Source: Bacillota bacterium | GTDB taxonomy: Bacteria; Bacillota; SHA-98; UBA4971 | Reading direction: 5' to 3' | Length of the DNA stretch: 64,000 bases | NCBI GenBank assembly: GCA_012516125.1 | Contig: JAAYXB010000067.1 | Span: 22,582-86,581, forward strand | In this document: in pieces, positions 45,066 through 54,529 of the stretch | Position numbering within the stretch: the stretch's first letter is position 1 | How the letters are laid out: every line of letters begins with the position of its first letter | Translations under genes and position numbers: made by a program | The notes under the pieces: generated by a model | Seen by the model: the letters and a program-made list of their open reading frames with translations, nothing else | What the model was told of the DNA's origin: nothing | Database searches by the model: none

Positions 45066-45983
45066 TCAGAAACCCATGAACGTCATCGCCACCTGAATTA
45101 TCGCTGGTCCCAGGAGCACCACGAAAAGTGTGGGGAATATGAAGAAGATGAGAGGGAAGAGCATCTTGATGGGTGCTTTCATGGCCGCCTCCTCCGCCTG
45201 CTGGCGCCGCTTTGTGCGCACTTGCGCCGACTGGATGCGGAGGATGTTCGCTATGCTCACACCGAGCTGGTCCGCCTGTATGACAGACGCGATGAATGAC
45301 GTGATGTCGTCGATCTTCACGCGCTCGGAGACCTCCCGCAGGGCGTCCCTCCTCGGCTTGCCCATGCGGATCTCCTGCAGCAGGAGGGCGAACTCGTCGG
45401 CAAGAGGGCCCTTCTTTCTTTCCACGACCTTCGCCAGCGCTGCGTCGAACCCGAGCCCCGCCTCCACGCTCACGGTGAGGAGGTCCAGCACGTCGGGCAG
45501 GGACTTGCGGATCTGCTTCTCGCGTTCCTTCTTCTTCGACTGCATCATCATCTCCGGGACCAGCCATCCCAGGGCAGCCGCCACAAACGCCAGCAACACC
45601 GCCGTGCTTGGGCGGATGCCGGCCATCAGCCCGAACACCGCGACCGGGATGATGGCCAGCGTGATGACGCGCATCAGGATGTAGTCGCCTGGCGTCATGT
45701 TCCACGGGTTGCCGGTGGCCTCGAGCTTTTTCCTGACTGCGTCCACCACGTGCCTAGGGGTAACCGAGATGATGAGGTTGTTGACAATTTGCACAACGGG
45801 GCCGAAAAGCCGCTCGCCGAGGGGCCGCGCCAGCTTCTTCTCACGCTCGCTGGGCACCCGCGTAAGGACGGCGAGCCGCTTGAGCCGCTCGTCCGCGGTG
45901 GGCTCGCGTCGCGCCATGCCCATGGACCACATGGCAATCGCTGTGGTGCTCACAAATACGAGCGCTGATACCAGGAGAGCCAT
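45066..45983 (-). CDS. tadC: Tad pilus inner-membrane platform protein TadC
   Basis: A 305-residue T2SSF-domain protein. It has an N-terminal membrane span, two spans at about 100-140 (ILMRVITLAIIPVAVFGLMA; TAVLLAFVAAALGWLVPEMM), a cytoplasmic T2SSF domain at about 155-275 (SLPDVLDLLTVSVEAGLGFD ... LADEFALLLQEIRMGKPRRD) and a C-terminal span. TadC pairs with TadB to form the platform on which TadA drives pilin polymerisation. It is the last pilus gene of the operon, 97 bases after tadB. Confidence 0.92.
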   Translation of the reverse strand: MALLVSALVFVSTTAIAMWSMGMARREPTADERLKRLAVLTRVPSEREKKLARPLGERLFGPVVQIVNNLIISVTPRHVVDAVRKKLEATGNPWNMTPGDYILMRVITLAIIPVAVFGLMAGIRPSTAVLLAFVAAALGWLVPEMMMQSKKKEREKQIRKSLPDVLDLLTVSVEAGLGFDAALAKVVERKKGPLADEFALLLQEIRMGKPRRDALREVSERVKIDDITSFIASVIQADQLGVSIANILRIQSAQVRTKRRQQAEEAAMKAPIKMLFPLIFFIFPTLFVVLLGPAIIQVAMTFMGF

Positions 45984-46080
45984 GCCTCAGCGCCTCCCTC
46001 GTGCCCTAACGTAGAACCCGCCCGCACCCGGGCCCCATCCGGATACGCGCACCGTGACGCCGCCCGTCCGATCGCGTTGC

Positions 46081-47091
46081 CTACACCTCGATGGTGACTA
46101 TCCTCCGAATTACCAGCGCCCCGATGGTCTCGCCAATGACGGCCATGGCGATCATGATCCTCCCTATTGGGTGGGTGAACAGCAATGTAATGTAGCCAGG
46201 GTTGATCGCATAAAGCAAGAACCCGAGCGCCACGGGCAGAATCCCGATGATGATCCCGGATAGCCTCCCCTGTGCCGTGAGGGTCCTGATCTCGCCGCGT
46301 ATCCTCACCCGCTCCCTGATTGTGTGAGCGATGTTGTCGAGCACCTCCGCGAGGTTGCCACCCACCTGCCGCTGAATGAGGACCGCGGTCACCACAAGCT
46401 CGAGGTCCTCGCTTCCAACCCTGTCGGCCAGCGAAGTGAGGGCCGCCTCCGTAGGGGCCCCGAGGCTCATCTCCTTCATGGCCGCCGAGAACTCGTCGGA
46501 GATGGGAGGCGACATCTCGCGGGCCACCATGTCCATGGCCTGCAGGAAACTGTAGCCCGCCCGCAGCGAGTTCGCCATTATGGCAAGGGCGTCAGCTATC
46601 TGGGTGTTGAGTTTTCCCAGTCTCCGGCCCTGCTTCCACTTGATGTAGAAGTTCGGCAGGAGTCCCCCTGCCATCCCCAGCGCCAGCGCAAGGACCACGC
46701 TCCTCGTGAGGATGACGCCGAGGACAAGTCCCGCCAGCACCAGGATGAGGTTGAGCACCACGAACTCCGACCCGCGAAGCGGGATGTCCGCCCGAGCAAG
46801 CTCCCGCTCGATCTTGGCTGCGTAGGCCCCCCTCTCGAAGGCCTTGCCCAGGAACGCAAGGGTCGGGCGCAGCAAACCGAAGAAAGTTCCTTTGTTAGAA
46901 GCACCGACGCCGCCCGTCGTCGCGGCCGCCTGCTGGCCTCCGGGCAGCCTCGACAATATCCCCGACAGGCGCGCAAGGCGCCACGCCCCGGACCGCCGCT
47001 CGCCCACGGCCTGCAAGATACCATGCGTTACGAGGGCGACGGAGATGAACACGAGCGCCGCTATCGCACCTGCAAACACCTGGCCCGGCAT
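46081..47091 (-). CDS. tadB: Tad pilus inner-membrane platform protein TadB
   Basis: A 336-residue T2SSF-domain protein. It has an N-terminal span (AGAIAALVFISVALVTHGIL), a pair of spans near 110-150 (VVLNLILVLAGLVLGVILTR ... LALALGMAGGLLPNFYIKWK), then the T2SSF domain (QIADALAIMANSLRAGYSFL ... EMSLGAPTEAALTSLADRVG; AVLIQRQVGGNLAEVLDNIA) and C-terminal spans. It is the partner of TadC and starts 24 bases after tadA ends. Confidence 0.93.
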   Translation of the reverse strand: MPGQVFAGAIAALVFISVALVTHGILQAVGERRSGAWRLARLSGILSRLPGGQQAAATTGGVGASNKGTFFGLLRPTLAFLGKAFERGAYAAKIERELARADIPLRGSEFVVLNLILVLAGLVLGVILTRSVVLALALGMAGGLLPNFYIKWKQGRRLGKLNTQIADALAIMANSLRAGYSFLQAMDMVAREMSPPISDEFSAAMKEMSLGAPTEAALTSLADRVGSEDLELVVTAVLIQRQVGGNLAEVLDNIAHTIRERVRIRGEIRTLTAQGRLSGIIIGILPVALGFLLYAINPGYITLLFTHPIGRIMIAMAVIGETIGALVIRRIVTIEV

Positions 47092-47115
47092 AACCCGCTC
47101 TCCTTTGGCTCTCCT

Positions 47116-48639
47116 TTACAGGAAGTCCGCGAACATCCCCGGCGGCACCGGGATTCCCATTGCCTCAAACCGCTCCAGGAACTTGGGCCTGATGCCCGTG
47201 GCCTTGAACCTCCCGATCACCCTGCCCTGCTCGTCCACGCCCGTCTGCTCGAACACGTAGATGTCCTGCATCGTAATGACGTCGCCTTCCATGCCCTGGA
47301 CCTCGGTGAGGTGCGTGATCTTGCGGCTGCCGTCTCGCAGCCTCGCCTGGTGCACAATGAGATCTATGGCCGACGAAATCTGCTCGCGAATGGCCCGCAG
47401 CGGCAGGTCCATCCCGGCCATGAGCACCATCGTCTCCAGCCTCGCCAGCATGTCTCGGGGCGAGTTCGCGTGACCCGTGGTGAGCGAACCATCGTGGCCC
47501 GTGTTCATGGCCTGAAGCATGTCCAGCGCCTCGCCCGACCGTACCTCACCGACGACTATCCTATCGGGCCTCATGCGCAGGGCGTTTCTCACAAGGTCCC
47601 TGATGGTGATCGCGCCCTTGCCCTCGAGGTTCGGGGGCCTTGCCTCCAGCGTCACCACGTGCTCCTGGCGAAGCTGCAGCTCAGCCGCGTCCTCAATGGT
47701 GACTATGCGTTCGTCATGCGGGATGAACGACGACAGCACGTTCAGGGTCGTCGTCTTGCCGCTGCCGGTGCCGCCTGAGACTACGATGTTGAGCCTCGCC
47801 TTTACGCACGCTTCAAGGAATTGAGCCATCTCCCGCGTGAGCGTCCCAAATCTCACCAGGTCATCTATGGTGAACGGCTCCCGTGCGAACTTCCGGATGG
47901 TGATGCACGGTCCCACCAGCGAGACGGGTGGAATGACGGCATTTACCCGGGATCCGTCCGGCAGCCTTGCGTCCACCATGGGACTCGCCTCGTCGATGCG
48001 CCGTCCAAGGGGCGAGACGATCCTCTCTATTATGTGCATCACGTGGTCCGCGCTGCGGAAGCACACCCTTGCCCGCTCTATTCTGCCATCGCGCTCCACA
48101 TACACTTTGTCCGGACCATTGACCATGATTTCAGTGACCGAATCGTCCTCGAGGAGTGGCGTGATGGGCCCGAAACCCAGCACATCGTCAAGGACCTCTG
48201 AGATCACCTGTGCCCGCTCCGAGCGCATAAGCGGCAGCGGCTCCTCGTCGAGGACCTTGGACGCCACCGCCTCCACCTCGCTCGCCAGCTTCTGCCGGTC
48301 CGCCGGCGAGTCGGTCTTGCGCAGAAGCTCCTTGTCTATCTCCTTCACAAGCCTCTCATGGATCTTCTCCTTGAGAGCGGCGTATGGGTCCTCTCTCGGC
48401 CCGGGCGGACTCGGCTCAGGCTGCACAGCCGCCGTCCTCCCGCCCAGTCGCGCCGAGTCGAGCACCCGCAGCACCCTGTCCTGCGTCTGTGCGGGCACGT
48501 ACAGCGGCACCTGCCCCTGCCCGCTGCGCGCCACGGCGGCACCCGCCGCAACCGGCTGTCCGGCCTTCGCCTGGCCATCGTTTCCCTGCTGCCCATGGTG
48601 CGCCTGTCGCGCCTTCTCAAGCCGTGCCCGAAGAGACAT
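47116..48639 (-). CDS. tadA: Tad pilus assembly ATPase TadA/CpaF
   Basis: A 507-residue secretion ATPase of the VirB11/GspE superfamily. The N-terminal 90 residues are a Gln/Ala-rich variable region. The conserved part has EIMVNGPDKVYVERDGRIER, Walker A VSGGTGSGKTTTLN, the Asp box ERIVTIEDAAELQL, Walker B RMRPDRIVVGEVRSGEAL and the His box NTGHDGSLTTGHANSP. It powers extension and retraction of the Flp pilus. It is separated from cpaE by nine bases, so the genes are co-translated. Confidence 0.96.
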   Translation of the reverse strand: MSLRARLEKARQAHHGQQGNDGQAKAGQPVAAGAAVARSGQGQVPLYVPAQTQDRVLRVLDSARLGGRTAAVQPEPSPPGPREDPYAALKEKIHERLVKEIDKELLRKTDSPADRQKLASEVEAVASKVLDEEPLPLMRSERAQVISEVLDDVLGFGPITPLLEDDSVTEIMVNGPDKVYVERDGRIERARVCFRSADHVMHIIERIVSPLGRRIDEASPMVDARLPDGSRVNAVIPPVSLVGPCITIRKFAREPFTIDDLVRFGTLTREMAQFLEACVKARLNIVVSGGTGSGKTTTLNVLSSFIPHDERIVTIEDAAELQLRQEHVVTLEARPPNLEGKGAITIRDLVRNALRMRPDRIVVGEVRSGEALDMLQAMNTGHDGSLTTGHANSPRDMLARLETMVLMAGMDLPLRAIREQISSAIDLIVHQARLRDGSRKITHLTEVQGMEGDVITMQDIYVFEQTGVDEQGRVIGRFKATGIRPKFLERFEAMGIPVPPGMFADFL

Positions 48640-48648
48640 GGCTCACCT

Positions 48649-49971
48649 TCACCCACCCGTGAGAATGCTGAGGATTCGCCCTGATATGCCCATCCGGCGT
48701 CGCGTGCTTCCGTCGCGTCCCTCCGCAGCCCCAGCCGCCGCTCCGCCCGCAAGTCCAGCCGCCGCCCCGGCTGCGCCTCCCGCCAGCGCGGCTGCGGCCG
48801 CCCCATCGCCGTCCCCCGCGCCGACCACGCGGGCAAGGTCCCGTATCGTCTGGGATATCCTCGCCGACGGCATGCTGGTTACAAACGGAACGCCCTTGTT
48901 CACCGATGGCACCACGACCCTCCCATCGCTCGGGATGTGAACGTCCACGGACCTGCGGAGGGTCTTCTCCATCTCCTCGATGCTGAGGCCGATATCCCTG
49001 GAGGACCGGTTCAGGACCAGCTTCACCTTGTCCTGGTCGTATCCCAGAGCCTCCATGATTTCCAGACACAGCCTGGCGTTCTTGATGGCCGGAAGCTCGA
49101 GCGTCGTAACGAGAAGGATCTTGTCCGCGGCGTCGAGCGCGGCGAGGGTAATATCGTTCAGGCCCTGTGGCATGTCTACGATTATGAAGTCGTACGTCTC
49201 GGCGAGGAGCGTCAGGATGGCCTCCACGTGCTTGGCCGTGATTATCTCCGCCTGCTCCGGGCGCAAGGGCGATGCGAGCACCCTCACGCCGGACTTGTGC
49301 GTGAGAAGACACGCCTCCACGAGCTCCGAGTCGATCTCGTCCTCCTTCGCGATATCGGCGATGGTCCGGATGGGAACGGAGTCAAGCATGATGGCCACAT
49401 CGCCGAACTGAAGGTCCAAATCCACTAGCACCACACTCTTGCGGGCGTGGCTCGCAAGCTCCGCAGCAAGGTTGGTAGCGATGGTAGTCTTCCCCACACC
49501 GCCCTTGGTGCTGAACACCGCCACGATCCTGCCCGTCTTGCGCTGGGCTATCGGCACAGGCGCGAACCTCGCCCGCCGCTTTGCGTCCATCTCGTACGCC
49601 CGGCGTATCGTGTTGATGAGGTCGTCGGCGGAGAAAGGCTTTATGAGGTAGTCGCGTGCGCCGGCCGCCATGGCCTCCCGGAGATACTCCGACTCGCCTT
49701 GCACCGATATGATGATCACGGTGGTGGTCGGGACCTCCACAGAGATGGCCTCCGTCGCCTCTATGCCGCCCATGACGGGCATGTTGATGTCCATGAGTAC
49801 TACATCGGGCCTGATCCTCTTTGCCAGAGCGATCGCTTCCTTGCCATTCTCGGCTTCGCCGGCTACGATGAACCCGTGCCCGAACGACAGGAGCTTTTTC
49901 AGATTCTCCCGCGTTTCCGCCACATCGTCCACTATGAGAATCTTGATCCTCTGTTCTGACATAACCGTCAC
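48649..49971 (-). CDS. cpaE: CpaE-like protein: response-regulator receiver fused to MinD/ParA ATPase
   Basis: A 440-residue two-domain protein. The receiver (about 5-125) keeps all key residues: the acidic pair in IKILIVDDV, phospho-acceptor Asp in VVLMDINMPVMGG, and Lys in YLIKPFS. The ATPase (about 140-385) has the deviant Walker A KGGVGKTT and VVLVDLDLQFGDVA, with IIVDMPQGLND. The last 50 residues are Ala/Gly-rich low complexity. CpaE positions Tad machinery in other bacteria; in many homologues the receiver is degenerate, whereas here it looks phosphorylatable. The start overlaps the secretin stop by four bases. Confidence 0.93.
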   Translation of the reverse strand: MTVMSEQRIKILIVDDVAETRENLKKLLSFGHGFIVAGEAENGKEAIALAKRIRPDVVLMDINMPVMGGIEATEAISVEVPTTTVIIISVQGESEYLREAMAAGARDYLIKPFSADDLINTIRRAYEMDAKRRARFAPVPIAQRKTGRIVAVFSTKGGVGKTTIATNLAAELASHARKSVVLVDLDLQFGDVAIMLDSVPIRTIADIAKEDEIDSELVEACLLTHKSGVRVLASPLRPEQAEIITAKHVEAILTLLAETYDFIIVDMPQGLNDITLAALDAADKILLVTTLELPAIKNARLCLEIMEALGYDQDKVKLVLNRSSRDIGLSIEEMEKTLRRSVDVHIPSDGRVVVPSVNKGVPFVTSMPSARISQTIRDLARVVGAGDGDGAAAAALAGGAAGAAAGLAGGAAAGAAEGRDGSTRRRMGISGRILSILTGG

Positions 49972-52373
49972 TTCCCGGGTCCTCCGGAAGCCGGTGGCGC
50001 CGGTGCCGGCGCTGGCACCGTCGCCGGCTTCACCATCATGTCGCGGGTAACAGCCTCGCCCGCCCTCACCACCTTGGGGGTGATGAGGATCACAAGCTCT
50101 GTTTCTCCCCGCTCGAACTTGTCGCTCTTGAAGAGCGAGCCGATGATGGGAATGTCGCCGAGGATGGGAAGTTTCTTGACGATTTTCACGTCAGTGTTCT
50201 GCAGCAGCCCGCCGATGGCAATAGTCGCGCCGTCAGCCACCACAAGGTGTGTCGAGGCCCGCCTCACCTTGAGTGCAGGGATGACCGCATCCCCGACGTC
50301 GAGGGCGTTGTTCCAGTCGAGGGACGACACCTCCGGCTGCACGTCTATCGCAATGCGACCGCGCGTGTCTACGATCGGAAGCATGGTCAGCTTGATGCCA
50401 TACGGCCGCCACTCGAATGCGATCTTCCCGTCGCTTCGCCCAACGTATATCGGGATCTCGCCGCCCACGAGGAAGTCCGCCTGCTTGCCGCTGAGCGTGA
50501 GCAGGGACGGCGCTGCGAGCACTTTCGCAGCATCCTCGTTCACAAGGAAGTCGAGCACGGCCCGGATGGAGCTCAGTCTCCATATCTCCTCGACAGGGCT
50601 GCCATGCGGGATGAGCTTTCGCCACGCGTCCCACGTATCGAGATCCGTGGGCAGGGGCGGAAGAGGTGGAAAGTTCACCTCACCGAACAGGAACGACCCG
50701 GGCTCGATTCGTTCGCCGCTCACTCCGCCCCACGTTACACCGAGGTTCTTCAGGGAGCTCCTGTTCACCTCAATGACATTCACCTGCAGAAGGACCTGCA
50801 CAGGGTCGGTCATCTCAACGAGGTTCACCACGTCGTTGCTGAACATGGCGGCTATCTTGCCGACCCTCTCGAGCTCGTTTTGCGACGCCACGCTGCCCTC
50901 GAGGAGCAGTTTGCCGTCAACGGACCGCACCTTCACCGTGGGCATGTTGATATATGCGCTCACCTTGTCCTCGAGCCGCGGCTCCGGCGGCGGAGGAGGC
51001 GATGCCGGCAGCGACGGTGCGGGCGATGGCGACGGAGGCGACGGAGGCGATGGCAGAGGCTCCGCGACCCGGAGGATGCTCACGACGTTCGGGGCATAGA
51101 GTCTCGCAACCGTCTCCGCGCGGAGCTTCGCGTAATCGCTCGACACCAGGCCCTCAAGGAGCACCGTCCCTTTGACCACCGTGACCTCGACAGTCGGGTC
51201 CCGCACCGCAGCCACTATGGTGTTGCGCAGCACCACGTCGGGATCGATTTTCTCAGGAGCACCGGGTTCGGCCCCCGAGGTTGCCTCCGCCTCTCCAGCG
51301 GCTTCCCCACCGGCGGCCCCTGCCTGGACCTCAAGCTCGGGGCTAAAGGTCATGGTCTCGGGGGCGGCAGCCGGGGCCTGGCCAGACCCGGTCCCCGCTT
51401 CGCCCGAGACGCTTTCCGTACCAGCCGCGGCTCCAGCCCCAGCCCCAGCCCCGGCCCCAGCCGCGGCGGGCCTCTGAACTCCAGGCTCAGCAGGGCGGGG
51501 CTCGCCGTCCGGAGGAGCCACCGTAACCGCCTCACCCTTCCCCTCCTCGCCCTCGCCCTCGCCGGCGACCGGGAGAGGCGGGTTCACCACGATGAAGTTC
51601 AGGACGTGGTTCGTGAAGATCCTCGCGATCTTCTCGGCCCGGTCCGAGTCAAGCGGGCTTTCCACCTGCCCTTCCAGGATCACGGCATCCTTGAGGACCC
51701 GCACCGAGACACCCTTCACACCAATGGCGGCCTGGACTTCCGAGGCCTCGACGACCGGGGGCGGTGGCGGCAGGGCGGGTCGCCTGACCGTCAGCAGATT
51801 GAGGACCTTGTCCGCATAGGCCTTCGCGATAAGCTCGGCCCTCTCGGAGTCAGCGTCGGTCTCAACTGAGCCGTCGAGGAGCAGCGTCGACCGGGCAAAC
51901 CTCGCGCGGACACCGCTTATTCCGATAGTCTCCTCGATCTCGCGGATGAGACCCGCGTTGTCGACGCACACCCGCACGTCGTAGCTCGAGCGGCCCGACG
52001 CGTCCCACACATGTAGGGTCGTCCGCCCCTCTCCTTTGCCGTTGACGATGACCTCGGTCTTGGACACCACCACCACGTCAGCGATGGCAGGGTCCGCAAT
52101 CGCAACCCTCACGAGCCCGTTAACCTGGAGGATGCGTGATTCTCCCACCACCACGGCAAACGTGCGGTTGGGCGCAACGGCGCCCGCCTGCTGCACCTGT
52201 TGCGCCTGCTGATGGACCTGCTCCTGCGCTTGCTGTACCTGATGGGCGCCTGCTGGCTCGGACGCCGCCACGAGCGCCGTCGCAGTCACGAGCGTGGCGA
52301 CGGCGGCGGCGACAAGCGCGAGCACCCACAGGCCTGCCCATCTTCTTCCGCAACGGAGGTGGGCTGAAATCAT
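49968..52373 (-). CDS. cpaC: Tad pilus secretin (RcpA/CpaC) with several BON domains
   Basis: An 801-residue exported protein. After a signal peptide and a Gln-rich segment it has the pilus N-terminal domain (FAVVVGESRILQVNGLVRVA ... DPAIADVVVVSKTEVIVNGK). About four BON-like units follow (GVRARFARSTLLLDGSV; GVSVRVLKDAVILEGQVESP; VEVTVVKGTVLLEGLVSSDY; VKVRSVDGKLLLEGSVASQN), separated by Ala/Gly/Pro linkers. The secretin domain is C-terminal (about 555-770: ALDFLVNEDAAKVLAAPSLL-type region, VGGEIPIYVG, VQPEVSSLD, ELVILITPKVV). Secretins form outer-membrane channels; monoderm Tad loci normally lack them, so this gene argues for an outer membrane. Four-base overlaps link it to cpaB and cpaE. Confidence 0.94.
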   Translation of the reverse strand: MISAHLRCGRRWAGLWVLALVAAAVATLVTATALVAASEPAGAHQVQQAQEQVHQQAQQVQQAGAVAPNRTFAVVVGESRILQVNGLVRVAIADPAIADVVVVSKTEVIVNGKGEGRTTLHVWDASGRSSYDVRVCVDNAGLIREIEETIGISGVRARFARSTLLLDGSVETDADSERAELIAKAYADKVLNLLTVRRPALPPPPPVVEASEVQAAIGVKGVSVRVLKDAVILEGQVESPLDSDRAEKIARIFTNHVLNFIVVNPPLPVAGEGEGEEGKGEAVTVAPPDGEPRPAEPGVQRPAAAGAGAGAGAGAAAGTESVSGEAGTGSGQAPAAAPETMTFSPELEVQAGAAGGEAAGEAEATSGAEPGAPEKIDPDVVLRNTIVAAVRDPTVEVTVVKGTVLLEGLVSSDYAKLRAETVARLYAPNVVSILRVAEPLPSPPSPPSPSPAPSLPASPPPPPEPRLEDKVSAYINMPTVKVRSVDGKLLLEGSVASQNELERVGKIAAMFSNDVVNLVEMTDPVQVLLQVNVIEVNRSSLKNLGVTWGGVSGERIEPGSFLFGEVNFPPLPPLPTDLDTWDAWRKLIPHGSPVEEIWRLSSIRAVLDFLVNEDAAKVLAAPSLLTLSGKQADFLVGGEIPIYVGRSDGKIAFEWRPYGIKLTMLPIVDTRGRIAIDVQPEVSSLDWNNALDVGDAVIPALKVRRASTHLVVADGATIAIGGLLQNTDVKIVKKLPILGDIPIIGSLFKSDKFERGETELVILITPKVVRAGEAVTRDMMVKPATVPAPAPAPPASGGPGK

Positions 52374-53335
52374 TGTTTGGTCGCCTCCCCGCTATCACCC
52401 AGGGTGACGAAGGTCCTCTGCGTTCCCTTGATGACTTCTACCACCTCGGGCTCAGGAATGGGTAGGCCGGCAGGTTGAGGAGGAAGCGTTGACGGTCCGT
52501 GCGCCACGGGGGTTTGGGGAGCCTGGCGCGTTATGGTCACGGCGGGTCCCCGGGATGTGTCCCCAGGGGAGACCACAGGTGCACCGGACCGCGGGGTAGC
52601 CTCGCCTGCCGGTCTGGGAGGCGACCAACCTTTAACCTCTTTCAAGAGATCGCGGGCGACTATGCCCGAGCTTTTCGAAACTGAAGCAACCAGAGGACGT
52701 AGCGCAAGGCGAAGGTTCCCTATCTCCTCGGCGAGAGCGAGCTTTTCCGCCTCGGCCGGGGTGACGGCCAGCGTGACGCTGGTTGATACCTTTGCTTTGC
52801 CCTCGTTCTTATCCTCGGTGTCCTGTGCCACCGCGAGGACTTCTACGTCCTCGAGCACCGTGAAGGCGGTGTCGCCAGTCTCCTCGTTGCCCCTGACCGT
52901 GACGACAACGTCAACGTGGTCGCCGGGCTTCACGAACCCCGCCACGCCGACCACCTCGTTGACGGGAACCGTGATGGCGCGCTTGTCTCGCGGGACCGAT
53001 GATGCAAGGCCCACCGGCTCGTTCTCACCGAAGAGCCTGTCCATGACGATGGGCTCGCCCTCAAGTATCTCGTACTTCGTGAAAAGGCCCACCACGTGCT
53101 CCGCCTTGCGCGCCGTCCTCGCGTGGACGGCGGCCTCCGGCATCTCCTTCATGTAAATCATGTCTGGCGTGACCTTGGTGCGCGGCGGAATGGTCACCTT
53201 GGCGGCCACCACTGGCACGTTCTTCACGCTGACGGGCTTGGGCTTTGCCGCGTTGTTGACGTATACGTAGGTCATGACGGCGGCTAAGAGCCCGGGAATC
53301 AGGGCGAGCACGATCGTGAACTTACCGCCCTTCAT
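52370..53335 (-). CDS. cpaB: Flp pilus assembly protein CpaB (SAF domain)
   Basis: A 321-residue protein with an N-terminal membrane anchor (FTIVLALIPGLLAAVMTYVY), a SAF domain (VPVVAAKVTIPPRTKVTPDM ... KYEILEGEPIV) and the RcpC/CpaB domain (KRAITVPVNEVVGVAGFVKP, DHVDVVVTVRG). The C-terminal 90 residues are Pro-rich. CpaB is thought to link the secretin to the periplasm or cell wall. Its ATG directly follows the stop of a small upstream ORF (TAAATG). Confidence 0.93.
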   Translation of the reverse strand: MKGGKFTIVLALIPGLLAAVMTYVYVNNAAKPKPVSVKNVPVVAAKVTIPPRTKVTPDMIYMKEMPEAAVHARTARKAEHVVGLFTKYEILEGEPIVMDRLFGENEPVGLASSVPRDKRAITVPVNEVVGVAGFVKPGDHVDVVVTVRGNEETGDTAFTVLEDVEVLAVAQDTEDKNEGKAKVSTSVTLAVTPAEAEKLALAEEIGNLRLALRPLVASVSKSSGIVARDLLKEVKGWSPPRPAGEATPRSGAPVVSPGDTSRGPAVTITRQAPQTPVAHGPSTLPPQPAGLPIPEPEVVEVIKGTQRTFVTLGDSGEATKQ

Positions 53336-53560
53336 TTAGCCACCCCCTTGTCCCTGCCCACATGAACCTGTTTCGCGAGCATGGTTGACCACGCATGATA
53401 GGGACATACCACCATCAAACTCGATGGCCAGGACCTGACATCCCGCGACCAGGGCACCTGACGGCCCCATCAGGAGCTCAGACTGCCGTTTACGACCCAG
53501 CGTCCAGCCCGTCCTTTGGAATACCGGCCCGGCATTCCCGACCGGGGGTTTCTTGTCCAC
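53336..53560 (-). CDS. Small unknown protein within the Tad operon
   Basis: A 74-residue ORF that exactly fills the gap between the TadG-like gene and cpaB. Its GTG start lies directly after the TadG stop, with GGAGGAG overlapping the end of the preceding gene, and its TAA touches the cpaB ATG. The product (MDKKPPVGNAGPVF ... LAIEFDGGMSLSCVV) has no signal peptide or membrane span and matches no family I recognise. Gap-filling with a ribosome binding site and coupled stop/start supports translation; lack of similarity keeps confidence moderate. Confidence 0.5.
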   Translation of the reverse strand: MDKKPPVGNAGPVFQRTGWTLGRKRQSELLMGPSGALVAGCQVLAIEFDGGMSLSCVVNHARETGSCGQGQGGG

Positions 53561-54490
53561 TTACTCCTCCAGCCTGCTGGAAACCACGCCGTAATCCCCC
53601 GCGCCGCCAAGCTCGCCGTCCACCACCCACCTTATGAACCTGCCCGTCACTTCGCATTCGTTGCCATGCGCCCCCACGCCCTCGAGGAAGAACGCGGCAA
53701 ATCCCACCAGGCGCACGTCGCTGCGCCCACGAGGCTTCCCCAGGTCAAAATCAGCCACTGGCACTAATAAGACCCTCGGGCAGTCCTTCGCGCAATTATC
53801 AAACGTACATGGCGGCAAGTGGTGACACTGGGATATCCTGTACTCGACCCCGCGCACCGTGGGGCCGGACATGTTGCCGGGCTCTGTCTCTTGCCATTCG
53901 CCCACGCGCAGCCAGCCCTGGTAACCACGCTTGATGTTATCCTCGTAGTTGTCTGCGCCCCGCCCTCCGAGGGCAAGACCGCCGAAGTTTCCGTGTTCGC
54001 CCTCGCCGCCTCCGTGTTTCAGGGTGTATAACTCACCATACACAAACTCCTGGTCTGGAACAACGAATGGAGCAGCCCCCCACACCGCGCCCACCGCCCC
54101 GACCCTGGCCTTGGCACTCGCGCTTACGTCGCTGCTGGCGATGCCGAAAATCCTCGCAAACCCCAGCGGAACGGTTCGGGACACCGTAACCCTTATGCTA
54201 TGGCTGTCCGGCAAAGCCGTAGCAATGCGGCTCTCTTCCACCCCGTTCTTCACGGCGTAGCTTACCGCTTTGGCCTCTGCTTGCCTCGGATTCGCCGGAA
54301 GCTCCTGCACGCCCGCGAGGGCGGCCGCATCAGCCGCGTTGGACAGCGCGACCCTGTTGAAGTAGAGGATACCCACGTCTACCACAATAGCAGCGAAGCC
54401 CAGCAACACAGTCATCGCAAGCGCGACGAACACTATGATGCTCCCCTTCTTGTCCGACAGGACCTCGCCCACAGGTATCACCCTGTCCAC
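53561..54490 (-). CDS. tadG: TadG-like Flp pilus assembly protein
   Basis: A 309-residue protein with an N-terminal hydrophobic segment typical of TadG/TadE-type pseudopilins (KKGSIIVFVALAMTVLLGFA, then VVDVGILYFNRVALSNAADAAALAG). The rest is a secreted domain: VRVTVSRTVPLGFARIFG-type region, then a Gly/His-rich loop and a Cys-containing segment (CHHLPPCTFDNCAKDCPRVL). This matches the putative Flp pilus-assembly TadE/G-like family. It lies 39 bases after tadE. Confidence 0.85.
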   Translation of the reverse strand: MDRVIPVGEVLSDKKGSIIVFVALAMTVLLGFAAIVVDVGILYFNRVALSNAADAAALAGVQELPANPRQAEAKAVSYAVKNGVEESRIATALPDSHSIRVTVSRTVPLGFARIFGIASSDVSASAKARVGAVGAVWGAAPFVVPDQEFVYGELYTLKHGGGEGEHGNFGGLALGGRGADNYEDNIKRGYQGWLRVGEWQETEPGNMSGPTVRGVEYRISQCHHLPPCTFDNCAKDCPRVLLVPVADFDLGKPRGRSDVRLVGFAAFFLEGVGAHGNECEVTGRFIRWVVDGELGGAGDYGVVSSRLEE

Positions 54491-54529
54491 CGGCTCTTCT
54501 CACCTCCTCTGCGCGGCCCTGCGCGGAGG

